Source: Bradyrhizobium algeriense
GTDB taxonomy: Bacteria; Pseudomonadota; Alphaproteobacteria; Rhizobiales; Xanthobacteraceae
Direction: 5' to 3'
Assembly: GCF_036924595.1 (NCBI RefSeq)
Contig: NZ_JAZHRV010000001.1
Span: forward strand, 7,281,501 to 7,345,500
Length of the DNA stretch: 64,000 nt
In this document: positions 1 to 9,207 of the stretch, in pieces
How positions within the stretch are numbered: position 1 is the first letter of the stretch
Layout: every line of letters starts with the position of its first letter
The notes under the pieces: model-generated
Told to the model about the DNA's origin: nothing
The model's database searches: none
Seen by the model: the letters and a program-made list of their open reading frames with translations, nothing else
Made by a program: the position numbers and the translations under genes

Positions 1-592
1 TCAGCGGCACCTTCTTGCCGCCGCGCAGTCCCTCGTCGGCGGTGATGATGACCTTGGACTGGCAGTCGGTGATGCGCTGGGCGAGGCTGTCCGGCGAGAA
101 GCCGGCGAACACCACGGAATGAATGGCGCCGATCCGCGCGCAGGCCAGCATCGCATAGGCCGCTTCCGGGATCATCGGCAGGTAGATCGTGACGCGATCG
201 CCTTTCTTGACGTTCCGCGTGCGCAGGATGTTGGCCATCTTGCAGACCTCGTCGTGCAGCTGGCGGTAGGTGATGTGCTTGGACTGCGAGGGGTCGTCGC
301 CCTCCCAGATGATCGCGGTCTGGTGGCCGCGCTTGTCGAGATGGCGGTCGATGCAGTTCCAGGCCGCGTTCAGGACGCCGTCCTCGAACCATTTGATCGA
401 GATGTTGCCGGGGGCGAAGGAGGCGTTCTCGACCTTGTGGAAGGGCTTGATCCAGTCGATCCGCTTGGCCTGTTCGGCCCAGAATCCGTTGGGGTCCGAG
501 ACCGAGCGGGCATACATTTCGCGGTACTTGGCGTCATCGGCATAAGCACGTTTGGCCCAATCGGCGGATACGTCGTAGATCTTGTCGGACAT
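1..592 (-). CDS. acs: Acetyl-CoA synthetase, N-terminal part (runs off the window)
   Basis: AMP-forming acetate-CoA ligase, which activates acetate to acetyl-CoA in the cytoplasm. About 197 N-terminal residues are present. They match the Acs N-terminal domain: the [13 protein letters not shown] block near residue 36, [12 protein letters not shown] near residue 70, SVVFAGFSP near residue 168 and [13 protein letters not shown] at the window edge. The ATP-binding and catalytic C-terminal part lies outside the window. The start ATG at 592 is preceded by a strong GGGAGGG Shine-Dalgarno sequence. It is transcribed divergently from the topoisomerase gene. I am confident of the family; Acs and propionyl-CoA synthetase diverge later in the protein, but the N-terminus reads as Acs. 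Confidence 0.93.
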   Translation of the reverse strand, partial: MSDKIYDVSADWAKRAYADDAKYREMYARSVSDPNGFWAEQAKRIDWIKPFHKVENASFAPGNISIKWFEDGVLNAAWNCIDRHLDKRGHQTAIIWEGDDPSQSKHITYRQLHDEVCKMANILRTRNVKKGDRVTIYLPMIPEAAYAMLACARIGAIHSVVFAGFSPDSLAQRITDCQSKVIITADEGLRGGKKVPL

Positions 593-962
593 CTTTCCCT
601 CCCACTCGTTACGGCCGGATATTTGGGCGGCCGTAAGTCGCCCTGATTGTTACAGCGATTATGCGTCGCGGGACGATGCCCGGACAAGGCGGAACGTGTG
701 CGACCTTGGTCGGTCAGCCGGTTCCCGGCCTTGCTACGGATCAAAGTCGCATCATTTTGCGCGGGCCGGCTCAGGGCGAAATCAACGTTATCGCCGGAAT
801 GGCACCCATGATCGGTATCTAATAACCGTTAATGACGGAATCGGGACTCGCAAAGCAGTTCATTACCCCCTAAATGGCCTCCCCGGGGCCGGACGGTCCT
901 CCGGAACCAAGCCACAACAACGGGCATTGCCGGCAGACAGGCGGAGCAAGGCGATAACGGTC
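593..962. other. Divergent intergenic region, acs / topoisomerase IB
   Basis: About 370 bp without a supportable gene. It must hold the promoters for acs (leftward) and for the topoisomerase gene (rightward). The stretch around 780-870 is less GC-rich than its flanks and is the likeliest promoter zone. I could not assign convincing -35/-10 boxes or a known operator. The plus-strand frame is open from 582, but the upstream part does not resemble topoisomerase sequence. Confidence 0.5.
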
Positions 963-2120
963 ATGATGGATCAGCAGAGTTTCGAGGCTGCGCGGCCCGT
1001 TTCCGCCGATCCCGCCGTTGCATTGGCCGAAGCGCTCGGGCAACTGCCAAAGCCGACGCTGAAAGCGCCCGCGGCAAAGCCGCACATCGTTGTCAAAACC
1101 TCCGTCGCAGATCTGGCCGAGGAACTTGGCCTCAAGCTCGGCGACCAAAACGGGCTGACCATCCGCCGCGTCAAGCGCGGCAAGGGCTATTCATTCCATC
1201 GCGCCAACGGCACGCAGATCCGTCACGCCGGCACCATCCGCCGCCTACATTCGATGGCGGTGCCGCCGGCCTATCGCGACGTGCGCTATTCGGCCGATCC
1301 GAGTTCGCATCTGCAGGCCGTCGGCATCGATGCGGCCGGCCGCTTGCAGTACCGCTACCATGTAGATTGGGAAAAGGTCCGCGAGCAGCGCAAGGCGCAT
1401 CGCCTGGCGCGGCTGGTGGCGGCTTTGCCGAAGATCCGTCGCAAGGTCTCGGCCTATCTGTCCGGCGACGAGCCGACGCGCGAGTTCGCGCTTTCGGCGG
1501 TGATCGAACTGATCGCCCGCACCGCGATCCGGCCGGGCAACGAATCCTATGCCCGCCTCAACGGCACCCGCGGCGCCACCACGATGTTGAAGTCCAACGT
1601 CACGCTGGAAAACGACTGCTTCGTCCTGACCTTCAAGGCCAAAGGCGGCAAGGCCGTGCGCAAGGAATGCGACGCCGCCAAGCTGGTGCGCGCCATCGGC
1701 ATCCTGCGCACCGTGCCGGGCAAGCGCATGTTCCAGTATCGCGACAATTCCGGCAACGTTCGCACGGTCTCGACCACGACCGTGAATGCGTTCCTGCGCG
1801 AGATCGCCGGCATCAAGATTTCGCTGAAGGATTTCCGCACCCTGATGGCGTCAGCCGTGGTGCTGGAATCGCTGTCGCGGATTACGCCCGCAGCAAGCGA
1901 GCGCGGCCGCAAGAAGCAGGTGCTGGATGCGGTGCGCGCCGCCGCGGATGAGCTGTCGAACACGCCGGCGATCTGCCGCAAGAGCTATGTCCACGACACC
2001 ATCGTCACCGCGTTCGAGGACGGCATCCTCGAACGTTTTGCCGCGACGATGAAGGGCTATCGCACACAAGCCAAGCGCGAGGCGCTGCTGGCACAGGTGG
2101 TGACGGCAGCGGCTGCTTAA
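963..2120 (+). CDS. Type IB DNA topoisomerase (eukaryotic/poxvirus-like)
   Basis: 385-residue enzyme that relaxes supercoils by a 3'-phosphotyrosyl intermediate. The N-terminal DNA-binding part carries the block IRRLHSMAVPPAYRDVRY near residues 92-109, followed by GRLQYRYHVDWEKVREQRK. The catalytic domain follows, with RPGNESYARLNGTRGATT containing one active-site arginine, KDFRT with a second, and the presumptive nucleophile tyrosine in CRKSYVH near residue 342. Length fits the bacterial TopIB family, often found next to repair or ligase genes in Bradyrhizobium. Two consecutive ATGs (963 and 966) follow a long open frame from 582; the upstream extension is not topoisomerase-like, so I start at 963. 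The stop overlaps the stop of the converging 94-residue gene. Confidence 0.92.
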   Translation: MMDQQSFEAARPVSADPAVALAEALGQLPKPTLKAPAAKPHIVVKTSVADLAEELGLKLGDQNGLTIRRVKRGKGYSFHRANGTQIRHAGTIRRLHSMAVPPAYRDVRYSADPSSHLQAVGIDAAGRLQYRYHVDWEKVREQRKAHRLARLVAALPKIRRKVSAYLSGDEPTREFALSAVIELIARTAIRPGNESYARLNGTRGATTMLKSNVTLENDCFVLTFKAKGGKAVRKECDAAKLVRAIGILRTVPGKRMFQYRDNSGNVRTVSTTTVNAFLREIAGIKISLKDFRTLMASAVVLESLSRITPAASERGRKKQVLDAVRAAADELSNTPAICRKSYVHDTIVTAFEDGILERFAATMKGYRTQAKREALLAQVVTAAAA

Positions 2121-2401
2121 GGCTTTGCGGCCTGTGAGTTCGAAGGCCCAATCGACCAGCTCAGTTCTTCCTTTAACTTCGCGAAGCACTCGTCACATAC
2201 CCACTCATAACGAGCGCCGTGCTTGTAATCGTCGCCGGTAGTGTAGCCTTCGCGCAAGATATCGGGGCCATCGAGGTCAGAGAACTTGGCCCAGCACGCG
2301 GAGCAATGGTCGTGATCCCATTCCGGGCGTGGCCGAGTCCAGACTGACTGCCACCAAGTTAAGCCTTGAAGGCTACGGATATGATCGTACTGGTCGGTCA
2401 T
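2117..2401 (-). CDS. Small four-cysteine protein, function unknown
   Basis: 94 residues with two CxxC pairs: HCSACWAKF near residue 33 and WVCDECFAKL near residue 69. This is the arrangement expected for a single structural zinc knuckle. The rest is rich in Trp, Asp and charged residues, with no signal peptide or membrane segment. Tail-to-tail overlap with the topoisomerase stop codon (2117-2120). I recognise no named family. The regular Cys spacing and the codon bias argue that it is a real gene and not an antisense shadow. Confidence 0.7.
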   Translation of the reverse strand: MTDQYDHIRSLQGLTWWQSVWTRPRPEWDHDHCSACWAKFSDLDGPDILREGYTTGDDYKHGARYEWVCDECFAKLKEELSWSIGPSNSQAAKP

Positions 2402-2434
2402 TGCCCGACAGCTTCCTTCTAAAGCCCGCGTCGT

Positions 2435-2854
2435 CTAAAGCCCGCCCATCTTGCAGACCATCTTCCACTCTTCCGCCGTCACCGGCTGCACCGACAGCCG
2501 CGAATATTTCACCAGCGCCATGTCGGCGAGCTTCTTGTCGGCCTTGATCGCGGCCATCGTCACCGGTGTCTTCAGCGGCTTGTCCGCCTTGATGTCGACG
2601 CAGACGAACTTGCCGGTTTTGTCGGAGGGATCGGGATAGGCTTCCTTGATGATCTCGGCGATGCCGACGATCTCCTTGCCCTCGTTGGAATGATAGAAGA
2701 AGGCCTTGTCGCCTTTCTTCATGGCCACGAGATTCTGCCGCGCAGTGAAGTTGCGCACGCCGGTCCAGGCTTCGCCTTTGGCGCCCTTTGCAACCTGCTG
2801 GTCCCACGACCAGCTTGAGGGTTCGGATTTCACCAGCCAGTACGCCATCGTCAT
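2435..2854 (-). CDS. EVE (PUA-like) domain protein
   Basis: 139 residues, essentially one EVE domain from the N-terminal [16 protein letters not shown] block to the C-terminus. The block [27 protein letters not shown] is diagnostic of this PUA-like fold, which is related to YTH and ASCH and to human THYN1. Such domains bind modified bases in nucleic acid; no catalytic role is implied. An ATG at 2854 overlaps the gpsA stop (ATGA) and a second ATG at 2848 begins directly with the conserved MAYWL, so either start is possible. It is translationally coupled to gpsA and forms the end of the tsaD-gpsA-EVE operon, a common alphaproteobacterial arrangement. Confidence 0.9.
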   Translation of the reverse strand: MTMAYWLVKSEPSSWSWDQQVAKGAKGEAWTGVRNFTARQNLVAMKKGDKAFFYHSNEGKEIVGIAEIIKEAYPDPSDKTGKFVCVDIKADKPLKTPVTMAAIKADKKLADMALVKYSRLSVQPVTAEEWKMVCKMGGL

Positions 2855-3831
2855 TCCTCCGCCTTGAACGGCCGCGTCAGCAGGCCCTCGATCGCCGCGT
2901 CGATCGTGACCTTGCCGCTCAGGATCGCCGCGACTGCATTTGATACCGGCATATCGACGTTCTGCGAAGCCGCGAGTTCGATCAGGACCGGCGCGGTGAA
3001 CTCGCCTTCGGCTAGCTTGTCGCGGTTCGGCGCTTCGCCGCGGCCGAGCGCGATGCCGAACGCAAAGTTGCGCGATTGCAGGCTTGAGCAGCTCAGGATC
3101 AGGTCGCCGAGGCCGGAAAGACCCGCGAGCGTCTCGCTGCGCGCGCCGCAGGCCCGCCCAAGCCTTGCCAGTTCGCTAAAACCTCGCGTGGTGAGCGCCG
3201 CCAACGCCGAGGCGCCGAGTTGCCGGCCGACGACGATGCCGGCGGCGATCGCCAGCACGTTCTTGGCCGCGCCGCCGATCTCGACGCCGCGGACATCCGT
3301 GGTGTGATAGGGCCGGAACGTTGCCGAGCCCAGCGCCTGCACCAGGTCGCTCGCCAGCCTTTCATCCCTTGCGGCCAGCGTTACGGCGGTCGGAAGGCCT
3401 CGCGCCAAATCGTCGGCGAAATTCGGTCCCGACAGGATCGCCGGGATGGCACCCGGGATGGTCTCAGCGATGACCTCGGTCATGAAGCGATGCGTGCCGC
3501 GCTCGATGCCCTTGGCGCAGGCGACGACGGGTGTCGCAGGTTCGAGATGCGGCGCAAGCGTCGTCGCGGCTTCGCGCAAATTCTGCGCGGGCGTCGCCAG
3601 CAGGATGATGTCCGCCTGCGCCGCGGCAACGATGTCAGCCGTGACGCCGATGCCCACATCAAGACTCACGCCGGGCAGCTTTGGATTCCTTCGCGTCGTC
3701 TGTATCTGCGCGGCGTTTTCGGCGCTTCGCGCATACAGCACGACGTCACGGCCGGCGCGCACCGCGGCGCAGGCCAGCGCGCTGCCATATGCGCCGGCGC
3801 CGATCACTGCGACGGAATTAAAGGACGCCAT
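2851..3831 (-). CDS. gpsA: NAD(P)+-dependent glycerol-3-phosphate dehydrogenase
   Basis: 326 residues. It reduces dihydroxyacetone phosphate to sn-glycerol-3-phosphate for phospholipid synthesis in the cytoplasm. The Rossmann motif [10 protein letters not shown] lies near residues 11-20. The substrate-site block [19 protein letters not shown] and the preceding CAKGIERGT are typical of GpsA, and the [17 protein letters not shown] segment carries the catalytic lysine. Full family length. The start lies 1 bp from the tsaD stop and the end overlaps the EVE gene by 4 bp, so the three genes form a tight operon. Confidence 0.96.
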   Translation of the reverse strand: MASFNSVAVIGAGAYGSALACAAVRAGRDVVLYARSAENAAQIQTTRRNPKLPGVSLDVGIGVTADIVAAAQADIILLATPAQNLREAATTLAPHLEPATPVVACAKGIERGTHRFMTEVIAETIPGAIPAILSGPNFADDLARGLPTAVTLAARDERLASDLVQALGSATFRPYHTTDVRGVEIGGAAKNVLAIAAGIVVGRQLGASALAALTTRGFSELARLGRACGARSETLAGLSGLGDLILSCSSLQSRNFAFGIALGRGEAPNRDKLAEGEFTAPVLIELAASQNVDMPVSNAVAAILSGKVTIDAAIEGLLTRPFKAEE

Positions 3832-3832
3832 G

Positions 3833-4906
3833 TCAGAATCCCGCGCGCGTGTTGGTGTAGCCGGCCGGCGCGGTCGCGTTGGCGTCGAGCAGCCAGCGCG
3901 CGCGGGGCGGCGCGTCCATCGTATCGGTTAGCCCCAGCGCCATCCGTTCCGCGCCGGCCCATGCGATCATCGCGCCATTATCAGTGCACAGCGCGGGCGG
4001 CGGAATGATCAGCGTGGTCTCCGCCTTTGCGGCAACGTCCTGCAATGCGCCACGGATGGCGTGATTGGCCGCAACGCCGCCGGCGGCGACCAGCGCGCGC
4101 GGCGGGCCGAACTGTTCGTGAAACAGGCGCAGGCCGACGCTCAGCCGGTCCGCCGTCGATTCCAGCACCGCGGCCTGAAAACTCGCACAGAGGTCGCTGA
4201 CGTCCTGCGGTTCCAGCGGCATCAAGCGGCTGGCTTCGTTGCGAACCGCCGTCTTCAATCCCGACAGCGAGAAATTCGCATCCGGCCGCCCGAGCATCGG
4301 CCGCGGAAAGGCGAACCGTTTGGCGTCGCCGCTCGCCGCGGATCGTTCGACCTCCGGTCCGCCGGGATAGGGCAGCGACAGCATTTTGGCGACCTTGTCG
4401 AAAGCCTCACCCATCGCGTCGTCGACGGTGGTGCCGAGCCGGACATACTGGCCGACGCCGACCACGGCGACGATCTGGGTGTGCCCGCCGGACGCCAGGA
4501 ACAGGCAATAGGGAAAGGCGAGCGCGCAGGTCAGCCGCGGCGTCAGCGCGTGGGCTTCGAGATGATTGACCGCAATCAATGGCGTATCGTGCACCATGGC
4601 GATCGCCTTGGCCGTGGTGAGGCCGACGATCACGCCGCCGATCAGGCCGGGCCCGGCGGCCGCCGCCACCGCCGACAATTGCGCAAAGCCGGTGTTGGCG
4701 TCCTTCATCGCCTGGCCGACGATGCCATCGAGCAGGTCGACATGGGCGCGCGCCGCGATTTCCGGAACCACGCCGCCGAAACGGGCATGCTCGGAGGTCT
4801 GCGAGCGCACGATATTGGACAGAATCTTGCCGCTGCCGTCGCGCTGGCGTTCCACCACGGCGGCCGCGGTTTCATCGCAGGTCGTCTCGATACCCAGCAC
4901 CAGCAT
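3833..4906 (-). CDS. tsaD: tRNA N6-adenosine threonylcarbamoyltransferase subunit TsaD
   Basis: 357 residues. TsaD transfers the threonylcarbamoyl group to A37 of ANN-decoding tRNAs, working with TsaB, TsaE and TsaC. Seen here: the N-terminal [15 protein letters not shown] block, the metal ligands in NHLEAHAL, the SGGHTQ nucleotide loop, and the C-terminal [16 protein letters not shown] block. The frame is open to 4963, but the family start is the ATG at 4906 (MLVLGIETT); the upstream extension is not conserved in type. First gene of the tsaD-gpsA-EVE operon, divergent from hemD. Confidence 0.96.
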   Translation of the reverse strand: MLVLGIETTCDETAAAVVERQRDGSGKILSNIVRSQTSEHARFGGVVPEIAARAHVDLLDGIVGQAMKDANTGFAQLSAVAAAAGPGLIGGVIVGLTTAKAIAMVHDTPLIAVNHLEAHALTPRLTCALAFPYCLFLASGGHTQIVAVVGVGQYVRLGTTVDDAMGEAFDKVAKMLSLPYPGGPEVERSAASGDAKRFAFPRPMLGRPDANFSLSGLKTAVRNEASRLMPLEPQDVSDLCASFQAAVLESTADRLSVGLRLFHEQFGPPRALVAAGGVAANHAIRGALQDVAAKAETTLIIPPPALCTDNGAMIAWAGAERMALGLTDTMDAPPRARWLLDANATAPAGYTNTRAGF

Positions 4907-5047
4907 CGGCGTGTCGTTGTCCAATTTGAACCCTTTGAACCCTTGCGCTATCGCCAAAAACAACGCTTCCGTAACCCGGTAGCATTACGAGGTGACGGCG
5001 TGCAATCGCGCTGGTGCACCGAAATCATGTTGGCGGAGATCTGAAAT

Positions 5048-5803
5048 ATGGCCGTTCTCGTCACGCGCCCGCATCCGGATGATGAGACGACGGCCAAGGC
5101 GCTGCGCGCGCGGGGGTTCGATGTCCTGCGCGCGCCGATGCTGCGGTTCGAGCCGGTGCCGTTCCAGGACGATGCGGACGCAAATTATGGCGCGATCATC
5201 GTCACCAGCGCCAACGCCGTGCGTGCCATCGCGCCCCATCTGGCCGATAGCCGGCTCCTGAAATTGCCTTTGTTCGCAGTCGGCGAAAATACCGCGGCTG
5301 CGGCGCGCGACGCCGGGTTTGGCGAGGTGATCGCGTCAAAGGGCGGTGCCGGCGCATTGCGCGATCTGGTGCTGGCGCGTGCGAAGTCGAAGCAACTGAA
5401 GAAAACGAGCCCGATCCTGTACCTTGCCGGCGCCGATCTCGCGCGCGACCTTGCCGGCGACCTCGGCGAGAGCGGCTTTACGGTGGTGACGCAGACCACC
5501 TACCGGATGGTGCCCGCGCCCAGCCTGCCGCGGGACATATATGACGCTTTCGTGGCGCATGAGATCGAGGCCGTGCTGCATTACTCCCGGCGCAGCGCGC
5601 GGGCATTTCTGGAGGCGGCGCGCGCCGGCGGCGTCGAAATCTCGGCACTGGCGCTGCCGCAATGCTGCATTTCAGCGGCCGTCGCCGCGGTCCTGCGGGA
5701 CGCCGGCGCGACCCAAGTCACGGCGGCGGCTTCGCCCGACGAAAATGCCCTGTTCGTGGCGCTGGGCCGGGCGTTGCAACCGCGGTCGAGCCCTAATCTT
5801 TAA
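5048..5803 (+). CDS. hemD: Uroporphyrinogen-III synthase
   Basis: 251 residues. It cyclises and inverts ring D of hydroxymethylbilane to give uroporphyrinogen III, a cytoplasmic step of tetrapyrrole synthesis. HemD sequences are poorly conserved; support comes from the N-terminal VLVTRPHPDDETTAKAL block, the domain-switch pattern AIIVTSANAVRAIAPHL, the hinge FAVGENTAAAARDAGF, and a C-terminal region VLHYSRRSARAFLEAA with a terminal ASPDENALFVAL. The gene sits directly upstream of the Mic60-like and HemY-like genes, the usual alphaproteobacterial order. Start ATG at 5048, after GGCGGAGAT. Confidence 0.9.
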   Translation: MAVLVTRPHPDDETTAKALRARGFDVLRAPMLRFEPVPFQDDADANYGAIIVTSANAVRAIAPHLADSRLLKLPLFAVGENTAAAARDAGFGEVIASKGGAGALRDLVLARAKSKQLKKTSPILYLAGADLARDLAGDLGESGFTVVTQTTYRMVPAPSLPRDIYDAFVAHEIEAVLHYSRRSARAFLEAARAGGVEISALALPQCCISAAVAAVLRDAGATQVTAAASPDENALFVALGRALQPRSSPNL

Positions 5804-5807
5804 GTCT

Positions 5808-5856
5808 GAGCATGGTCTAATCGGAAAACCGGTGCCGCCACTGCCGGATCATGCTC
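5808..5856. repeat. Dispersed repeat, family A (GAGCATG palindrome)
   Basis: Imperfect inverted repeat opening GAGCATG and closing CATGCTC, with a CGGAAAACCGGTG core. The same design recurs at 34135-34207, 42812-42862 and 42931-43005. Located between the hemD stop and the next gene. Confidence 0.75.
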
Positions 5857-5913
5857 TAAGACGTCCCGATTCTGCTAAGTTCCGGAACCTAACCATTCAA
5901 GGGAACCGCCGTG

Positions 5914-7125
5914 ATGGTCGATGACAGACCCGAAGACACTGGATCGCTGCCCGGCGAGGGTCGGCCGAAGCGTGAGCCGCCGACCATCGACCTTGAGGCG
6001 ACCGAAGTGTCGAGCGAGACCAAGAGTTCCGGCGAAGCGCCGCCTGAGCCTGCGGCTGAGCCAACGCCCAAGGTCGCCGCGGCTTCAACGGCAGAACCGC
6101 CGGTTGCTGAGCAGCCATCCCGACCGGTTTCGCCCTGGATCGTTGCGCCGGTGTCCGGCGCCGCCGCCGCGGCGCTGGTGATTGGCGTCGGCTGGATGCT
6201 GGGTTGGCCTGCGATTCAGCCCGCGTCAGCGCCGTCGGCAGCGCAGATCAACACGGCCGCCATCGACGGTCTGACCACGCGCATCGCGGGCCTGGAGTCG
6301 AAAGCGGGCAAGCCCGTGGCCGATCCCGCCGCTGCCGCGCGTGCCGAGGCCTTGGAAAAAACCGTCGCGGCGCTGCGCACTGAACTCGCCGCGACGCGCG
6401 CGCAAGGCGAGAAGCTGGCGTCCGCCATCAACGATGTGAAGTCCGCCCCGCGCGGCGACGGCACCGTCTCGCCCGATCTCTCCGGGATCGATCAACGCAT
6501 CGCGAAGATCGAAAGCCAGATGCGGACGCAGGGCGCCGAGATCGCGCAGCAAGGCAGCAAGCTTGCCGATACCAAGGCCGACGCAAAACCTGCCGACGAC
6601 ATGCCGCTGCGCCGACTGGTGTCGGCGGCGCTGCTCGATGTGCTGGTCCGGATCGGCGATCCCTATCCGGCCGCGCTCGCCGCGACCAAAGCGCTGGCGC
6701 CCAATCCGGATGCCTTGAAGCCGCTGGATCAGTTTGCGGAAAAGGGCGTGCCAAATGCCGGCAGGCTGAGCAGCGAACTGTTGACGTTGGTGCCAAAACT
6801 GTTGCCGGCCGCGCAACAGAGCAATGCCACGACGACCGGTACAGGCATTGTGGAGCGCCTGCAGGCGGGCGCTGCCAAACTGGTCAAGATCGAACGCACC
6901 GATACCGTCGGCAATGATCGCGGCGCCGTGGTGGCGCGGATCACCGCGGCGGCGCTGCGAAATGATTTCAACGAGGCGCGGCGGGAATTGAAGACGCTGG
7001 AGCCGGCCGATCGCGCCGCGGCGCAGTCCTGGATTGAACGGGCCGACGCGCGCGACGCCGCGCTGGCCGCCTCCCGTCAATTTGCGACCGACGCCATGGC
7101 TGCGCTCGCCAAACCGGCGCAGTAA
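5914..7125 (+). CDS. Mitofilin (Mic60)-like inner-membrane protein
   Basis: 403 residues. The N-terminal ~85 residues are acidic and Pro/Ala-rich and cytoplasmic, followed by one membrane segment near residues 84-106 (VSGAAAAALVIGVGWMLGW) and a long helical periplasmic part with coiled-coil character (GLESKAGK, EALEKTVAALRTELAATRA). The C-terminal region (NDFNEARRELKTLEPADRAAAQSWIERADAR) matches the conserved mitofilin-type end. This architecture and the hemD / HemY context fit alphaproteobacterial Mic60 homologues, implicated in intracytoplasmic membrane shaping. GTG at 5911 immediately precedes ATG 5914; AGGGAACC lies upstream. Function here is inferred from family and context. Confidence 0.8.
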   Translation: MVDDRPEDTGSLPGEGRPKREPPTIDLEATEVSSETKSSGEAPPEPAAEPTPKVAAASTAEPPVAEQPSRPVSPWIVAPVSGAAAAALVIGVGWMLGWPAIQPASAPSAAQINTAAIDGLTTRIAGLESKAGKPVADPAAAARAEALEKTVAALRTELAATRAQGEKLASAINDVKSAPRGDGTVSPDLSGIDQRIAKIESQMRTQGAEIAQQGSKLADTKADAKPADDMPLRRLVSAALLDVLVRIGDPYPAALAATKALAPNPDALKPLDQFAEKGVPNAGRLSSELLTLVPKLLPAAQQSNATTTGTGIVERLQAGAAKLVKIERTDTVGNDRGAVVARITAAALRNDFNEARRELKTLEPADRAAAQSWIERADARDAALAASRQFATDAMAALAKPAQ

Positions 7126-7149
7126 GGATTTCGCAAGTCAAGGATTTCA

Positions 7150-8946
7150 ATGGTCCGGATCATTCTGTTTCTGTTGTTGATCGCGCTGGGAGCGGCCGGC
7201 GCGGCCTGGATTGCCGAGCAGACCGGCGATGTCGTGCTGTCATGGGGCGGCTACCGCGCCCAGACCACGCTGCCGGTCTTCGTGCTGGCGTTGGGCATCG
7301 TCGTCGTTGCGGCGATGATGATTTGGGCGATCCTGCGTGGCGTGTGGAGCGCGCCGGCGCGTATGCGGCGCAGCCGGCGCGAGCGGCGTCAGGCCCGCGG
7401 CCGGCATGCGATCACGCAAGGGCTGCTGGCGATCGGCCACGGCGATTCTTCCGCTGCCCGCATCCATGCCGAGGCGGCGCGGAAACACGCGGCGCATGAT
7501 CCGCTGGCGCTGCTGCTGCATGCACAGTCGGCGCAGCTCGACGGCGACCGCGAAGGCGCGCAGCGCGCCTTCCGCGCCATGGCCGAGCGCGAGGACACGC
7601 GGCTGTTGGGTCTGCGCGGGCTGTTCATCGAGGCGCAGCGCGCCGACGATCCGGTCGCGGCGGTGATGGTCGCCGAGGAAGCGCTAAAGCTGTCGCCGTC
7701 CTCGTCATGGGCGTCGCATGCGGTGCTCGGCTTCTGCTGCGCCAAGGGCGACTGGGCCGGCGCGCTGAAAATCCTCGACAACAATCAATCGGCCGGACTG
7801 ATCGACAAGGCGGCGTATCGTCGGCAGCGCGGCGTGCTGCTGACGGCGCGCGCGCTCGAACTCGAAAAGGTCGATCGCGATCTGGCGCGCGAGAGCGTGA
7901 TGGAGGCGGTCAAGCTGGCGCCGACCCTGGTGCCGGCTGCGGTGCTGGCGAGCAAGTTCGAAAGCGAGGCGCATCAGGTACGGCGCTCGATGCGCCTGGT
8001 CGAGGCCGCGTGGCTGGCGCAGCCGCATCCCGATCTTGCGGACGCCTATTCGCATGTGAAGCTCGGCGATTCCGCGCGGCAGCGGCTGGTGCGGGTCGAG
8101 ACGCTCGCGGCGAAAGCGCCCGGTCACATCGAGGGTGCGCTGGCGATTGCGCGCGCCGCGATCGACGCGTCCGAATTTACCAAAGCGCGCGAGGCGCTGG
8201 CGCCCTTCATCGCCGCGCCGACGCAACGCGTCGCGCTGTTGATGGCGGAGATCGAGCGTACCGAACATGGCGACAGCGGCCGGGCGCGGGCATGGACCTT
8301 GCGCGCGGTGCGTGCGCTGCACGATCCGGCCTGGACCGCGGACGGCTATGTCAGCGATCGATGGCGGCCGGTCTCGCCGGTCACCGGCAGGCTCGATGCT
8401 TTCCAGTGGCAGACACCGGTCGCGGCGCTGCCATCCGACAAGGGCGGCGCGATCGAATCTTCGCCGTTCGAAGAGGCCATGCTGGCGACCCCGCGCCGGG
8501 CCGTCGTGCTCGAGCCGCCAAAGCCAAAGGACGTGAGCGAATCGGCCGCCGAGCCCGTCGTATCCGTCACGCCGGCGCCGCCCGCCGAGCAGGACAACGC
8601 GCCGCCGCCTGCCGCCGCCGCGGAAGCGGCCCCTGTGGAAGCGACCCCGACCCAAGCGACCCCGGCCGAAGCGGCCCGCCCCGAGCCGGTCACTGCGCCA
8701 GCGCCACCCCCGCCCAAGCTGGCCGAACCGGCACCAAGCCGGCCGGCTCCCCTGTTCCGCTCGCGGCAGGATATCCCGAAGGCGGTTCCGACCCCAATTC
8801 CGGCCGTGATCCCCCTTATCCGGGCGCCGGATGACCCCGGGATCGACGAGGACGGCCCGGCGGATGAATTCGCGGAACAAATCGGCCCACCCAAGGCGCA
8901 GGCCGGCGGCTGGCGGGGATTTTTGTCTCGCTGGGGCGGCAACTAG
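7150..8946 (+). CDS. HemY N-terminal-domain / TPR inner-membrane protein
   Basis: 598 residues. Two N-terminal membrane segments (about 3-20 and 43-64) flank the conserved TGDVVLSWGGYRAQTTLPVF block of the HemY_N domain. An arginine-rich linker and several TPR-like helical pairs follow to about residue 400 (for example AQLDGDREGAQRAFRAMAE). The last ~170 residues are Pro/Ala-rich low complexity. It is not protoporphyrinogen oxidase, which shares the name HemY in Gram-positives; its role in heme synthesis is poorly defined. It follows the Mic60-like gene by 24 bp in the same operon. The stop abuts a family B repeat. Confidence 0.88.
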   Translation: MVRIILFLLLIALGAAGAAWIAEQTGDVVLSWGGYRAQTTLPVFVLALGIVVVAAMMIWAILRGVWSAPARMRRSRRERRQARGRHAITQGLLAIGHGDSSAARIHAEAARKHAAHDPLALLLHAQSAQLDGDREGAQRAFRAMAEREDTRLLGLRGLFIEAQRADDPVAAVMVAEEALKLSPSSSWASHAVLGFCCAKGDWAGALKILDNNQSAGLIDKAAYRRQRGVLLTARALELEKVDRDLARESVMEAVKLAPTLVPAAVLASKFESEAHQVRRSMRLVEAAWLAQPHPDLADAYSHVKLGDSARQRLVRVETLAAKAPGHIEGALAIARAAIDASEFTKAREALAPFIAAPTQRVALLMAEIERTEHGDSGRARAWTLRAVRALHDPAWTADGYVSDRWRPVSPVTGRLDAFQWQTPVAALPSDKGGAIESSPFEEAMLATPRRAVVLEPPKPKDVSESAAEPVVSVTPAPPAEQDNAPPPAAAAEAAPVEATPTQATPAEAARPEPVTAPAPPPPKLAEPAPSRPAPLFRSRQDIPKAVPTPIPAVIPLIRAPDDPGIDEDGPADEFAEQIGPPKAQAGGWRGFLSRWGGN

Positions 8947-8947
8947 G

Positions 8948-9038
8948 CTCCAGATTCTAGTTTTGGCGTGTTTTGTTGACGCGAACCGGTGCCCACCCAC
9001 GGATCAGGTCCGAGGGCATGCTTCGCTTGAAAACGCTT
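8948..9038. repeat. Dispersed repeat, family B
   Basis: Contains the recurring blocks GTGTTTTGTTGACGCGAAC and CTTCGCTTGAAAACGCTTT. Related copies lie at 14871-14950, 15246-15299 (3' half), 48277-48384 and 56799-56902. It begins immediately after the HemY-like stop codon. Confidence 0.8.
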
Positions 9039-9131
9039 TGCAGGGAGCCAGCGTTTTTCTTGCCAATCGGGGCCGTCCCCGATATCAGGTGCGGGCGATT
9101 TCGGGTCAGGCCCGGACGCTGCGCTTGGTCC

Positions 9132-9207
9132 GCCGCAATAGCTCAGTTGGTAGAGCACGTCATTCGTAATGACGGGGTCACAGGTTCGAGTCCTGTTTGC
9201 GGCACCA
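9132..9207 (+). tRNA. tRNA-Thr (anticodon CGT)
   Basis: 76 nt including an encoded CCA. The acceptor stem GCCGCAA pairs with TTGCGGC, the D-arm AGCTCAGTTGGTAGAGC is standard, the anticodon stem CGTCA/TGACG encloses loop TTCGTAA with anticodon CGT, and the T-arm contains GGTTCGAGTCC. Its 3' half recurs in degraded form at 10876-10900 (see findings). Confidence 0.97.

Noticed and set aside
119..646. 175-residue plus-strand open frame antisense to acs
   Set aside because: Its translation is Arg/Val/Asp-rich shadow of the minus-strand acs codons, which match the Acs family well; no independent motif.
2435..2854. EVE domain protein as a defence component
   Set aside because: EVE domains can occur in defence systems, but here the gene is translationally coupled to the housekeeping gpsA-tsaD operon.
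7705..9000. 431-residue minus-strand open frame opposite the HemY-like gene
   Set aside because: Shadow frame dominated by Arg and Gly; the plus strand carries a recognisable HemY_N domain.
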